Source of the DNA: Callaeas wilsoni
Lineage: Eukaryota; Chordata; Aves; Passeriformes; Callaeidae
Reading direction: 5' to 3'
NCBI GenBank assembly: GCA_013398955.1
Contig: VWPU01004623.1
Location: forward strand, 124,001 to 188,000
Length of the DNA: 64,000 bases
The position numbers and the translations under genes were made by a program. Positions 52,164 to 64,000 of this stretch are shown in pieces; position 1 is the first letter of the stretch, and every line of letters starts with the position of its first letter. The notes under the pieces were generated by a model. It was not told where the DNA came from. It saw only the letters and a list, made by a program, of their open reading frames with translations, and made no database searches.

Positions 52164-55100
52164 GCCTGCTGCAGTAGATACTGGGGTTTGGACACACTAA
52201 AGTAGACTGAATTGCTCAAGACAAGCCCTACAGATTATAGCTGTACCCTTCTCTCACAGTAAGAAATATTTTGTGAACCACCCTGCTTTTTTGTTCAGAA
52301 CAGGTAGATATTGTTTATCCCTGTCTTAATCTCAGTAAGAGTAAATAAAGGGGACTGAACTAAGGGACTTTCTGTAATCTTTTTGAGCCCTTTTACTCAT
52401 AATTTGAAACCAGTCATAAGATTCTGTGGAGCAAATAGTTTTTACTCAGGAGGTCCTTCATGAATATGTGCTGTTCAGATTGTGTGAGTGGTTATTTGAA
52501 AGACAAGTGATTGATTTTGCTGCTTAATTGGATGTTCCTGTCTATAAAAACATGACAGAGTTAATCTAAGAAAAAAAGAAGGCAAAGCAAAAGATATGCC
52601 CTGTAACATGAAAAGTTTATAAACAGTGCAACAGAGCAATTAAATTCCATTCATTGCTCAGCAGATTGATCAGTAAAACCTTATAGACTTTTACTGAATT
52701 CTCTTAATTAATTCATTGATGAGAGATTTTCATGCTCACAGATCTGAGACTCAGTGCTTGCAGTTCATCCCTTTCAATATACGTATAAACTTGCTTTGTT
52801 TCACTAAACCAAATTAAAAGATGACTCTTTTTTTGAACTGTCGAATAGGAATTTAGTGGTTCCCAGCACGCTTGTCCTATCTGACAAGTACTTAAGATCC
52901 GGCCTACTGCAGAAGAATTTGGGTCCACACACTCACCCTGTTTTGTCTCAGTTTTCAACACAGCATCAGCTCGTTTGACAAAGGCACTCTATAGTGAATC
53001 ATAATTTCATGTCCTTCCTACTGGAAAAGTATTTTCATAATCCCAGCCAAACAGAAACTGACTTGTGACTTGAAGTATCATGGCTGCTTTTCCTTCAAAT
53101 GTTTTGTCATGCTAAATATTCTCAAAGAAGGCTATGCTCTTCATAAATGCATCTGATCTTTCCAGCTAATGAGTTTTATATTTCTGTAATTTCCTAATCT
53201 AGTCGGAGCTGCTCTAGGTCTACACATCAGTAAGGAAAACTGAATCCAAGCTTCAAATTTCCTAAAGATTTTTGTACAGCTTTTGCTATTACTCTCCTGT
53301 AATGCTGCATAGGTTCCTTTGATGCTGTGTAAATAGGAGAATAATGAGAAAAGAGTGATCCATTTACTGATTTGAGTTTTTAACATTGTCTGTAGCCCAG
53401 CAAGTGAGGACACTGTAGCCTGGCATGCTATTGTCTCATACAGGATTGCAAACACCACTGTAAAATGAGTTCCCTCACAGCCTGAGGTCAGATCTTCCCC
53501 CCACCAATTTCTTCCTCTCCGTACACAGCCCACTTACAGTCACCGTTTGCTCTCTGCCTGCAATAGAACTCTTTGTGTCTTACAGCTGATTGCTTTGCCA
53601 GCTTCCCGTTCATTGTGGAGGCTTCAAGGGGTCACTGCAGGAGCATTACAGTGCCCTGTAGGAGCAACCTGTTGCTGATTAATAGAATACTCAGACTTTG
53701 TTTCATGGGGTCTTGTCCTGGCTCAGTAGTTTGCAAACAAGGAATCACAACACAGGGAGAATGATCTCTTGTTGCAACCACTACAGGATTATAGACCAAC
53801 CTAGTGACATTTTAAATGGAACCAGAGTCCTAATTTTAGTCTCTGTAGCTTCAAAGGGCAGTAAAGCTTCTTACAAACCTAACCTTAATTAGAAGAGACA
53901 GACAAATCTTCTTAATCTAAGCCATCACCGTTTCTCTTAATAATAAATTACTGTGATAGCATTTCACTTAACCCTGTGGTACTGGCACTAAGCAATCAAT
54001 TCACGTCCCCAGAGCCAGAATCTGTGTGGCTTCTCCATACAGGTAATCCACCAGATTGTACTCAGTGCTGTTTTATTTGAGACCGTCCTGGGGGAAGGAG
54101 CACTGCATCCTCTGTTTGAGATAGAAGTGCTGAGACCAAGTGATCTCAGTGCTGATATTTCTAACTAGCAGCTATCCAAAGTGCAGGTGTTACAGCTTTG
54201 TAGAACCAAAGTGAAATAAGCAGTTACACCAGAGATGCTTAACTTTTGTAGTGAATGGTTTTTTCTAAGAGTAAAAATAATGTCTCAGATCAATACTAAG
54301 TATGAATTATATGAATTCTGCTATCAGTGATGTGCAAACTTCTTGAAAAAATATTAGATTGTATGGCTATGGAAATCATAATCTCTTTAACAAATTATTG
54401 CTTTAAAGCAATGTGGTGTTAAGCAATGTGCTATTTTACAAGCAGATTGGCAACTGCTTTTTAAACGTACTCAGAATGCCCTGTATCTTTAGGCTGTACT
54501 TTTGACTTCTGATTTTCAAGACCAACATGTGGTCCTGTGATGTGATGTGATGTGATATTTAACAAAAATCTAACTGCATGAGTGCTTGGGGAAAAAACTA
54601 TAGCCAGGCTACACTATGTGTATTATAAGAGAGTAAAAGTGATGGAAAGATATTGTTATCATTGTAGCGCTGGCCATATTCATGGTCCCTCAGTTTAAAA
54701 AAGGCTGTGATCCAGAACCAAACAATTCTGACCTTCAAACAACCTATAACTCATAAGATAAGGCAGAAAAATAGGAGGCAAGAAGGAAAAATTGGCAGCA
54801 ACTTTGCAAAAAGGGAATTTTTTTCAGTAACACTACATATAAGGAAATTATACTGGATCTGGTTGAGCCTGCAGGGAAAAATTAGAGCAGCAGAATGTAA
54901 TCACCCACTTTGGAGTTTGGCCAGGATATAGAGGTTAATGTTTTTGTGACTGGAAAAAGTAGCAAAGAGCTTCCAGTGCCGATTCATGTTTTGAGGTCAA
55001 AGGCTGATTTTGCTGATGTCTATGGAAGAAGATAGTACCATCTAAATTAGCCTAAAATATTCTCCCTGTTCTAATCTTTCCAACACACTTATTCATTACA

Positions 55101-58100
55101 TGGACTCTCTAAATTCAACAGATTTTTCCCTACTCTTCTTGCATAGCTATGAAAGGTTGCATTGGGGTGAGGTTAAGCCATTATTTTGCCAGCAATGTCC
55201 ACCTATTTGTCACATTTCTTTCTAAATAATTCAATTTTGGTACATTTTTTTTTATCATATGTGCAACTTTTCATCCATTGAAAGCTGGAGTCTATGAAAT
55301 AAATTGAATTTATCATGAAAGTAAATGAACTACAGCTTTACATCTGAATTTGACACCTAGCAACAATTGTGCATTAGTAATTTCATATGCCAGGGTCACT
55401 TTATTGGATTTGGCAGTCTTCTTTAGTAAAACGTAAAGGAGCAACTTGGCTTTGGTCAATCTTCATCTTTACTTTTGCTATTTTGTTTACTGTGTAAAGA
55501 AAGCAAAAGAGCCAAAACCTATTACTTTTGTAGGAAAACTGACCTTCCCTCATCAAACACATTCAAGTGCATTAAATACCTTCCAGAGGAAGGGGTCAGC
55601 TGCATTTCTAACTACACGACAGCCCTTTTCATGCCCACTTATCAGAGGGAATTTACTGGGGAGTAGGTTCAGCCGTGCAATGAGTTCTATGGCATGAAAG
55701 TCAATCCATTATCTGGATGATGGTGAAAAAAGATGAAGGGAGATCATAGGACATACCAGTGAAGAAGATGATGAGGAAGGAGAAATCACATTTAGCTTTT
55801 GAAAATACGGAGTTAAGTTTGTTTCTGGTCTACTTGTAAAGGCATGAAGCAAAAACAGATTTGCTCCATCTGGACATCCTGAAGAACTGGAAATGAGAAC
55901 TTTGGCAAAATAGTTTGTGTATAAAAACAAAAACAGCAATAACATCAATAACAAAGGATTAACCTTGGTAGGCATCAAGGATTCCGTGAACTGGAAAGGC
56001 CTCTGTCAAATCAGAAAGGCCTGTCAATTTTTACTGCCTGGAAGCTGTTCTTGCAGAGGTCTTGTCTTTCGTGTGACTGATCTTCCAGTTCTGCTTCATT
56101 GCTCTGTGCGTGTATATTGAAAAATACCTATCTGTAAACTTAACCAACTTTTAATTTGCTGAAAGGTGTAAACAAATGTAAATTTTGTAAACAATTCTGT
56201 CTGGGAAGGCCTATTTATGGTTTGGACATACACGCCCTCTATTAGAGGTGTCTAATTGATTTTGACAAGAGTGAGCCAGAGAGGGGCCACTTAGGTAGGT
56301 CCTCTGACAGACCTGAGAGGTTGCTAACATTGGCCACTAACCTCACTAAAAGAGGGTAGGTGTGTACTGACAGACAAGTGAGAGGGACTTGGAGTGTAAC
56401 TTCTTCCATTTGCACCACTATATCCAGGAAGAGTTCTCTGCTCATGACAGTTGGTGGGAGCTGGCGTGAACCCACTGCACTTGAAGATGTATGAAGTTGG
56501 CTAATACTGATTTTGCTTCATTTACCTGCAATGCCTGAGTATACATCAGTCGTTTTCAAGGGCAGCTTTAGAGACCCGTAATTGCTTCTTCTAGTGTGGC
56601 ATTGAAGGACACACTGATAAAACTACATGCAAGTCTACAAAAAGATGGTCTTTAGCCGTCTTTCTTTAGACAGAATTTTCCTTAGCCTTCTGTCCCTTTC
56701 ATCTGTTGAGCTCCAATTTCTTAGCTATGTTAGCAGTCCCTTTTAGCACTCAGGTGCTACCTGGTAGTCTAAAAGCACCTTCTGTAAACAAATAACCAAA
56801 CTCAAGGGAGCTCAATCCTCAGAACAGCCAAAGTCAGAACTTCTTGTATCAGTGACAGCAAGATGCAGCGGAGAAAAAGAGAGCTTTCTGAAAGAAAGGA
56901 ATTATCTGCAGGACCTCAAGTGCTGGTCAGCAAGACTTCATGCAATCTACTTTCAAGTCCAGGAGATACGGGAACTTGAAGTGACACTTTTCTAGGGTGT
57001 TGGAGGGCTAATAGACTGATTTTAAGGACTGAAAAGGGGTCCACAGAGACAGATTAACTTAAAGAGAGACTTGCTAATTCTGAAAGATCTTTTAAAATGA
57101 AAAGTTACAAGGAAAATGCAAGGAAAATTTAGTCAGCATCCTTTTACTTGACCTGAGTGCTGGACAGTGGGTTAATTCCATATCAAGTAATGTAATTTCT
57201 GACCATAACCAGGTGAGGACCTCGATGAAGATGAAATTAGTCTTGCTATCCTATCTCTTGATTTTCCTCTGTGGTTCCTCCCTCAAAGATTAATAACTGA
57301 CAGTAACACATTGCTTTGAAGTGCCTTATGTTTAAGAGCAGGGATAAATTTTTATCTTTAAATGTTTATGGCACAAAAGTTCAGAAACTTCATCAAAAGG
57401 GGCTGAAAATTCATGGAAGAATAGATGTAAATTAAAACACAAATAGTATCTCACTAAGGGAAGACAAATGATTGTTTAATATCAAGTATTCCAAATACAG
57501 TAAGAAAAGTTCTTGCGTCCTATCTCAAGACTGGCTGCATAATAAATCAAATTTGGAATACAAAATTAGGGGAATTAAAAATAGAATGAAAAGGAGATTG
57601 AGCTATAGTTTTGAAATAATCAGTGTTAATTTCAAAGTAAATTTACAGAATTTATGAACAACCTGTCCTGAGCCTTTTCTGTAGTCGCAAATAGAGAAGG
57701 AACAATGCATCAATGTCACTGCCTCTGACTCCTCTAAATCATGGTGGCAGGAAGAGCATTTGGCATGAACCTGCATTCAGTAGGAGGTATCTCCAGGAAG
57801 ATACTTAAATGTTTTCTTTTGTGTCCTTAAAAATCATATAGTTATAAAAATGAATATAGAGACAGTTTTAAAATTTAAAATTATCCTAGTGTGCATACAG
57901 ATTAAATGTTTGATATAGATAATAATTTGTGAATTAAAATGGGAAGATATGACTTGCTTTTTATAAAGACACAAGATTATTCCATAGCACATATGTATTA
58001 ATCTGATTCTGGGTCTCTACAGACAGTTTGGGATCAATGAAATAATTTTGCCGCACTCCAGTGTCTACACTGAAATATTCTTAAATGAAGTTTTCACATG

Positions 58101-60059
58101 AGGATCCCAATTCTTTGTTGCTCAAGGCTGCATGTTTTGCTTCTTAAAAAAACCCCAAACATTAAAAAAACCAACCCAAATCCTGTAAATTAGAATACTG
58201 TATTGAGATTTTGAGAGATGTTGGTCTCCAAAATATTTAGGACGAGGTAGTTAGAAGATCCTGAATAATCAATGAAAGCTGTGACCAAACCGTAAGTGAC
58301 AATGCTAAAGCTTTTTTATTTTTCATCTGATTCATAACAATCCACAAAACTGTAACATGAAAGAGGAAAGAACGTGATCACTCATCCTGTAACTGTGAGC
58401 TTTTAATAGGGTCTGATTGCATCTATTATGTTGATGATTATTCTGATTTAATACTTCGGGTTGTACTCTGTTTTTGAAGAACAGTGTTCTTCCACAAGAA
58501 AAATCAAAGTTATAAAAATATAATATAGACATAATTTAGTAAGAAAAGACAACTAAATATATTTGCTTTATAGGCACTATTCATCTAGAGCATGTAAAAT
58601 TGAAAACCCAAGTAAATTCTTAAAATATATTTAAATGTAGTTCAAATTGAATTAAGGTAATTCAATTGGTTGTTGCCATCATCAAATTGTTACTATTATC
58701 TTAGGGGAAATACAGAAAAAACTCTATTGAAAATAAATGTAGTATCTTAAGTATCCTAATCATAAATGTACGCATATTTTAGAAAAATGAAAACAGGAAG
58801 ACCTTGGGAATAGAAGGTGCCCACCCTGTGTACTTTAGACTTCCTTAAATGTCTACATTAAACTCTGAGCCTCTTCTGTATATAATACAAGTTGGGCCAA
58901 ATCCAGTAACTGAAGGGGTATAAAATTTTAGTGCTACAGAGAGATGAATTTCAAATGAGTTCCTGCTCATTTGAGGAACTCATAAATGTCATGTGAGGTG
59001 GGCCAGTCCCTAAACAGTCTAATCTTTGAAGGAGAGAATTGAAATCTAGTTCCTGAATAGTGTAGTTATGTGCCTCTCTGTAGGGAATTTCATGAGCTGA
59101 GTGGTAAGGGTGCTAAAAGTTTGACTTTATTACAAGACCTATGGACATTGCTCCTCAAAGACACAAAATATTATTGATACCAAAAGAAAATTTAGAAAAA
59201 CCCATCATCCTACAAAATCAGACTTAGAGGGTCAAATTCCTGTTTCCTCTCTACTTCAAAGGGAACCTACCAGTGAGTTTCAGAGGACAATATTATACTG
59301 TCTGCAGTCAGTTTGCAAGTAGATATTCTTTCAATAGAAATGCCTAAAAACATATCACTGGGTAACTGCAGTCAAGAGAAAGTGGTGCTATGCTCATTCT
59401 TTCTAAGTTTATATGCCCTTTCCCCTCTGCCCTGGCTGATGCCAAGTGCCAAGGACCTCATGGAATATCTGTCTATGATAGACAGCTGCTGTCTCTAAAG
59501 TAGCTAGTGCTACTTTTCTTTGTTTTTTTCATGCACCTTTCATAAAAGCTCATTCTGCATAAGAGTAGACCAGACTGGTGGCCCAGAACTAAATCTAATA
59601 CATCTAATACATTATCTACATTATTCTAGCACTTCAAAGACTGACGCTTCAAAGCCATGCTCTCTGCTGCTGCAGTGCCAGAAACAGTAGGACAGTAGAA
59701 CTCAAGCACCATGGTAATGTTTCTCTTTTATATTTATTGATTTATGTCCTTTTTAAGGCATTATGTAATTCTCTGAAATGAGGCAGCCTTGTGACAGACA
59801 CAGGAATAGGGAATGAAGGCTCAAATGATATGCTGATGCTGAGGTTAGTAGGAAGCACCACAACACAGGTAAAAGAACCTGAGCAGGCTGTACACCAGCT
59901 TCTTTAGGTGCCAAAGAGAAACGTAGTCCTAAATGAAAGATGAAGAGCTAAGATTTTGGCTTATATTGTCCAGTCTTCCCAAAGTCTCTCCATAGCTTCT
60001 CACAGCTAATCCTGTTGTAGTCAAAGCTGCTGTGGTTTGCGAATTGTTAAAGCAGGTTC

Positions 60060-60115
60060 TTGAGTTCTGACACTGCCACAGTTGCAGTTGAGTTCTGACA
60101 CTGCCACTGTGCTTG
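60060..60115. repeat. 28-base tandem duplication
   Basis: The segment TTGAGTTCTGACACTGCCAC occurs at 60060 and again at 60088, separated by AGTTGCAG. It is a short local duplication in the region upstream of the gene, with no coding signal. Confidence 0.85.
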
Positions 60116-61139
60116 CAGAAGAGAGATATTCAACGTGTCTGATCTTGATTCTGATGCTGACTGGTTCTGTTACTTGAGAAAGACTCAGTCTCTTCTTTCA
60201 CCACATCTTTGAGGATGATGTGGTTTCCCATCATTAATAATACACTTTAGATGTAAATAGTAAATGATCAGTATTTTTATTCCTCTGGAATCTACACCTA
60301 TAAATTTCTAGATCAGTAATGATTATGAAGCCTATGCCAAAACTTCTGCAAAATGAGGTTGCTTTTATTTTAGAAACTGCAAACTGTAATGTAGAGACTT
60401 GCTAAAAACATTGGAGAGCAGTAGAGAAGAAATTAGGAAAGCAGTTTCTTAATTGAGATTCTTTAGTCGCAGGTTGTAATCACTGGTAATCTTTCTGCTG
60501 TTTGGAGTTCAGTGCTCTTTCCAAAATAATAGTACTCAGTACAAATCCATGAAAAAATAATGTACTTAAACATGTTTTCCAGAATCATGTGAACTGTGTT
60601 ATGCAAACAAAGACTTATCCCTGCCATAAGTGCAGTAACAATTCAGTGCCTTCTACTCGTTTGCCTTCAATAGAAAACAAGACTATGCTGATGTACCCTG
60701 ATTTTTTAACAATGAAATTCTGTTGTAGGTGAATGTTTTGACTCTCAAAGAAGGCAGGAGGGACTGAGCACTGACATTCTGTATGACAATCCAGCCAGCT
60801 CTATATTATCATTTCTCATACAAACAAACAGCCTTCTAATCAGAATTAGCTAGTGATTTAAGAGAAATGAAGTAAGGTTTAATGTAAAAAACCCAAACAA
60901 TAAGGTGAATATTAGATACTGCTGTACAAAGCCAAGATGATGAGTGATTTAATACTTATTTAATTGATAATGAGATTAAGAGAAATACGTAAGAACCTAC
61001 CTGTACAAGTTGGACAGATGCCGCATCCAGAATAGTCTGAAATCTTCTATATTTTTGCCCAATAATGATTGTTTAGACCATAATCGTTCTAAATATAACG
61101 TTAAACATATTCAGGTCTTGATTGGACTTCAGTTTCTTG

Positions 61140-61383
61140 GTTTTTTCTCTATTTCTCTTTCTTACCTTCCGTCTTCTCTCTTTCTTTCCCCCTTTCTTCC
61201 TTTCTTTCTATTGTTTTGTTTGTATCTTGTAACTAAGCACTGTGTGGTCTGGCAAGTGGCTAAGCAAGTAAACAGTGAGGTTCCTTCTCTTACTTGCAAG
61301 CCAAACCTAGCAGCTCCTGGTTTACACTCCTTTTTTTTTTTTTCTTTCTTTCTTTTTTTTCTTTCTTTTTTTTTTTTTTCCCC
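61140..61383. repeat. Pyrimidine-rich region with T/C tract
   Basis: Two CT-rich stretches (about 61140-61215 and 61331-61383) contain repeated CTTT, TTTCTTTC and long T runs. They are low-complexity DNA; the long frame running through them is an artefact of TTT and CTT codons. Confidence 0.85.
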
Positions 61384-64000
61384 TGGTAGTTCACTTCTCA
61401 GGTAATGAGAGTCAGCTTTTAGGAAGTGGCTCAGTGTAAATCCCTGGGTCCGTCGACTTACAAGGACTCAATTGGATTACCTGACGCACACGGGAGCATT
61501 AGATCTAAACCCCCAGAGACTGATGGCACTTTCAGCCTCCGGCCAATCCAGGGAGCAACAGCACAACCAAGGCAGGCACTGATGGTCTGAGGGGTCAGTG
61601 TGTCTTTTATGAGCAGCAAAATCCTTCAGACTCAATAAACTATGCAGATAAGATTTTGATGGGTCTATCTAGCAGGAAAATAAACCAAGCCAAAACTGAA
61701 GGAAGGAAATTGGATCTTTTTTTAATATTGTCTAGTCTGAAAATTTTTTGTTAGTTATAGCAGAGTGCAGCTGTCCTCAGAGCAGGGCAGAGGGAGCTCT
61801 TGGGATGCTGCAGGGCAACTGTGAGCTGAGTGTAAGAAAGTGAAGGGAGCAAAACATTACTAAAAAAGAGAGCTCTATTGGACTTATTCAGTAAGCTCTT
61901 CACATTAGTTGTTCTTCCATTTTTCCCAGCTCTGTTTCTCTTTAATTCTATCTTTTTAATATTTGTGTAAGTCCACAAATCTACATTTGTTTAATTGTTC
62001 TCCCTATATTTTGTCCCCGAACAATGGGATTTACTAATCATTTTTGTCTACAATCCTTATGGCAGTACCTCACAGATGACTGTAGTGTAGATTTCTTTCT
62101 TCATGTCAAAATGAAAATCTTGGATTTATTACATTGCCTAACTTCATGCAACTAGTAATTTAAGTTCAATGTGGGAAAAGAAAAAAACCACAAACCAGCC
62201 TCATATTTTCTTTTTTGTTTCTCAGTCACTATGGATGTTGCCACTGTTGTCCCTAGCCCACACTCTGGATTTCACATTCAGTTTGGTCAATCCTTCCACT
62301 ATATGAATGTTGACATGTGCTTTTGAGGAAAATATACAAGCTGTGGTCTTCTTTGTTTATCCTTAAAGAAAATTTATTCAGATTTTCGTCATCTCAATGG
62401 CTGTAAATCCCTCTCTTTTGACACTTGGAAATGCAATATTGCCTTATCCAAAATGTCACAGAAAATATATATTTTGCTGAATTCTCACACTGGGTACATC
62501 ACCCCTCCTTTCATATCCTTCTCTGGTCCCTTTAGTTTGTAGCAGCAAAATAAAACTACTTTTTTATAAATTCTGGCTTGGTCCAGAAGTAATAAATCTG
62601 ATCTGACAGGCAGTCTGACAGGACTGCAGGCAGGAATAAAACTAGTTAAAATGTCTCACATCTGAGATGTCCCAAACAGAACATGCTGGAGTTGGCAAAC
62701 CAACATTTATTGATAAACCTTACCAACTGTGCAAAAGAAACTATTTGTTGCCTTCTACTGTGATCACTGGACTGATACTGCTCTTCATTTTTGAATTTGT
62801 GGATCCAGATACCAACAGATCAGAAAAAAGGCTGTTAATGAAAAAAATGGAAGCTGAGAATTGATGCAGCTCAGGAAGCATTTTGCTTACAGTCACACTA
62901 GCAGGACAAAGCAACACAGAAGTTTGTGGCTGCTCCTTCCCCAGGTAATGAGTGGGGAAGAGATAGGAAGTTATTTTTAGTGGTGCACTTGTAGCTAGCA
63001 GATTTAATTTAAGTAGGTGTGTGTATAATGCTGTTTGTGGAGTTAACAGGGTGTGTGGCTTGTTGAATCATTTTGGTAGAAATAATGTGTTGTGTGAACA
63101 TGCTCCTGTTAAATCAGGTAGAAATGCTGATTTGATTAACTAATTAAAGTTCCTAAAGACTTTATGCTCTATTGCTTTAAGAAAACACTCGACAATTCTT
63201 CTCATGAAAACGTGCAATTGGCAGACCTGTGGTAGTTCTGTTGGCCTAAGCAGCAGTTCCAGATTTGTGAGATCAAATTCTCACCCATGGTTCCTTCTTT
63301 ATTCTAAATAGTCATTGAAAACAGCCATTTTAGAAAATTGCTCACAACCTACTGCTTTGAACCAAAGCGGTATTTCAGACTCAAATATAAACTCCGAGTA
63401 TACAGTATGAGAGCTTTGGTTGAATTCCTCCTGTTCATCTATTGAATCCTCACTGTGTACAGGTGACATGTATGTAATTGCAGCAAAGTTTATATAACTA
63501 GATCACTATGAAAGAAGGTTAACAAGATGAAAGTCTATTTATCCCAGTGAAGGAACTGCTGGATGGAGGCTTAGGATCTCCCTTATGTTCCTTCCAGCTT
63601 TCTGAGAACCGGCAATGGCTAGAATCCAATTATTCTCTGACATTAATGCCTTTTTATCCCACAGAAGCTGAAGTGTGGGAAGCTCTTAAAGTTTACATAA
63701 AGGTGAAGATTACTATTTACTTCTCAGCTGATGGTGGTACAAGCAAGCTGTCAAAACTACAACCACAGCTCAGGCCTGTGGTTTCTGTTAAACAGAGAAG
63801 ACTTATAGTGCTTCTGTTAAGTTTTAACTATTTTTAGTGTGGAGTCCCATGGAGCGGATCATAAACTGCTTGAGCTGTCAGAGCGAGAGCTTTCAGAAAA
63901 ATCAGGGAATCTCCCTTTTTGTTTTAGATCTGCTCAAGTCACACAACAGGACCTAACCAATTCTGATAGTGAACTTCCATGCATCATCCCTATGTCTACT

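Larger units (their letters stand above)
52181..64000. other. 5' flank or 5' UTR region, no gene recognised
   Basis: Twelve kilobases upstream of the first KIND exon. I find no second KIND-type or other family-matching exon, no CpG island that would mark a housekeeping promoter, and no gene in either strand. A non-coding or short first exon of the FRMPD2-like gene may lie here, because the ATG exon seems to have an acceptor at 52181. Contents noted are the 28-base duplication at 60.06 kb and the pyrimidine-rich tracts near 61.2-61.4 kb. In human the neighbour on this side is MAPK8; none of its coding sequence is visible. Confidence 0.6.

Noticed and set aside
53141..53533. 130-codon minus-strand frame as an upstream exon of the gene
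   Set aside because: It has no resemblance to the FRMPD2 N-terminus, no matching splice donor to exon 1 and unremarkable composition. It is probably a chance frame.
61010..61405. 131-codon plus-strand frame rich in Phe, Ser and Leu
   Set aside because: It is driven by the T/C low-complexity tract, with no family match and no splice context.
52181..64000. MAPK8 or another neighbour gene on the right
   Set aside because: No kinase start or other recognisable coding exon was found. The expected neighbour, if conserved, lies beyond the right edge.
1..64000. CRISPR arrays, tRNA or rRNA genes, prokaryotic operons
   Set aside because: No regular spaced repeats, cloverleaf or rRNA-like sequence was noticed. 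Introns and CR1 show this is nuclear vertebrate DNA.

Overview
The window looks like vertebrate, most probably avian, genomic DNA. It has short coding islands with GT-AG borders in long introns, and CR1 non-LTR retrotransposon fragments typical of birds and reptiles. There is no operon structure, and no prokaryotic, RNA-gene or CRISPR signal.

One gene accounts for all the coding signal I can support. It lies on the minus strand, reading from about 52.2 kb down to at least 4.8 kb, probably 2.0 kb, and likely beyond the left edge. Thirty-eight exons can be chained in compatible phase from an ATG at 52163 to 4757 without a frame break (5,487 bases, 1,829 codons), with a probable 39th at 1966-2074. 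The order is KIND domain (52.2-47.7 kb), a poorly conserved linker (46.8-39.4 kb), FERM domain (37.8-32.2 kb), a second linker (29.7-27.4 kb), PDZ1 (27.4-25.8 kb), PDZ2 (24.6-22.6 kb), PDZ3 (21.5-20.4 kb), a long acidic linker (19.2-16.1 kb), PDZ4 (15.2-14.3 kb), PDZ5 (14.3-13.0 kb), small linker exons (11.8-8.7 kb) and PDZ6 (7.3-6.1 kb). From the KIND domain through PDZ3 and the segment after it, the protein is recognisably FRMPD2 (FERM and PDZ domain-containing 2), a cortical scaffold paralogous to the tyrosine phosphatase PTPN13.

The main discovery is that the gene does not stop where, as I recall it, mammalian FRMPD2 stops (after PDZ3 and a short tail). It continues into two PDZ domains that match PTPN13 PDZ4 and PDZ5, a sixth PDZ with no PTPN13 counterpart I know of, and then small exons resembling the acidic linker before a phosphatase domain. 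Mammalian PTPN20 is a stand-alone phosphatase gene from the FRMPD2 neighbourhood. This suggests that an undivided PTPN13-like gene (KIND-FERM-PDZ-phosphatase) may survive here, with the phosphatase exons left of the window. No phosphatase signature is visible inside the window.

Other points of interest are two apparent GC-AG introns, one of them at the site where PTPN13 PDZ2 is alternatively spliced; a splice acceptor abutting an 88-base homopolymer; and stops directly after two donors that could give shorter isoforms. The right-hand 12 kb (52.2-64 kb) holds no recognisable coding exon and is presumably the 5' flank or 5' UTR introns. The left 2 kb is unassigned.
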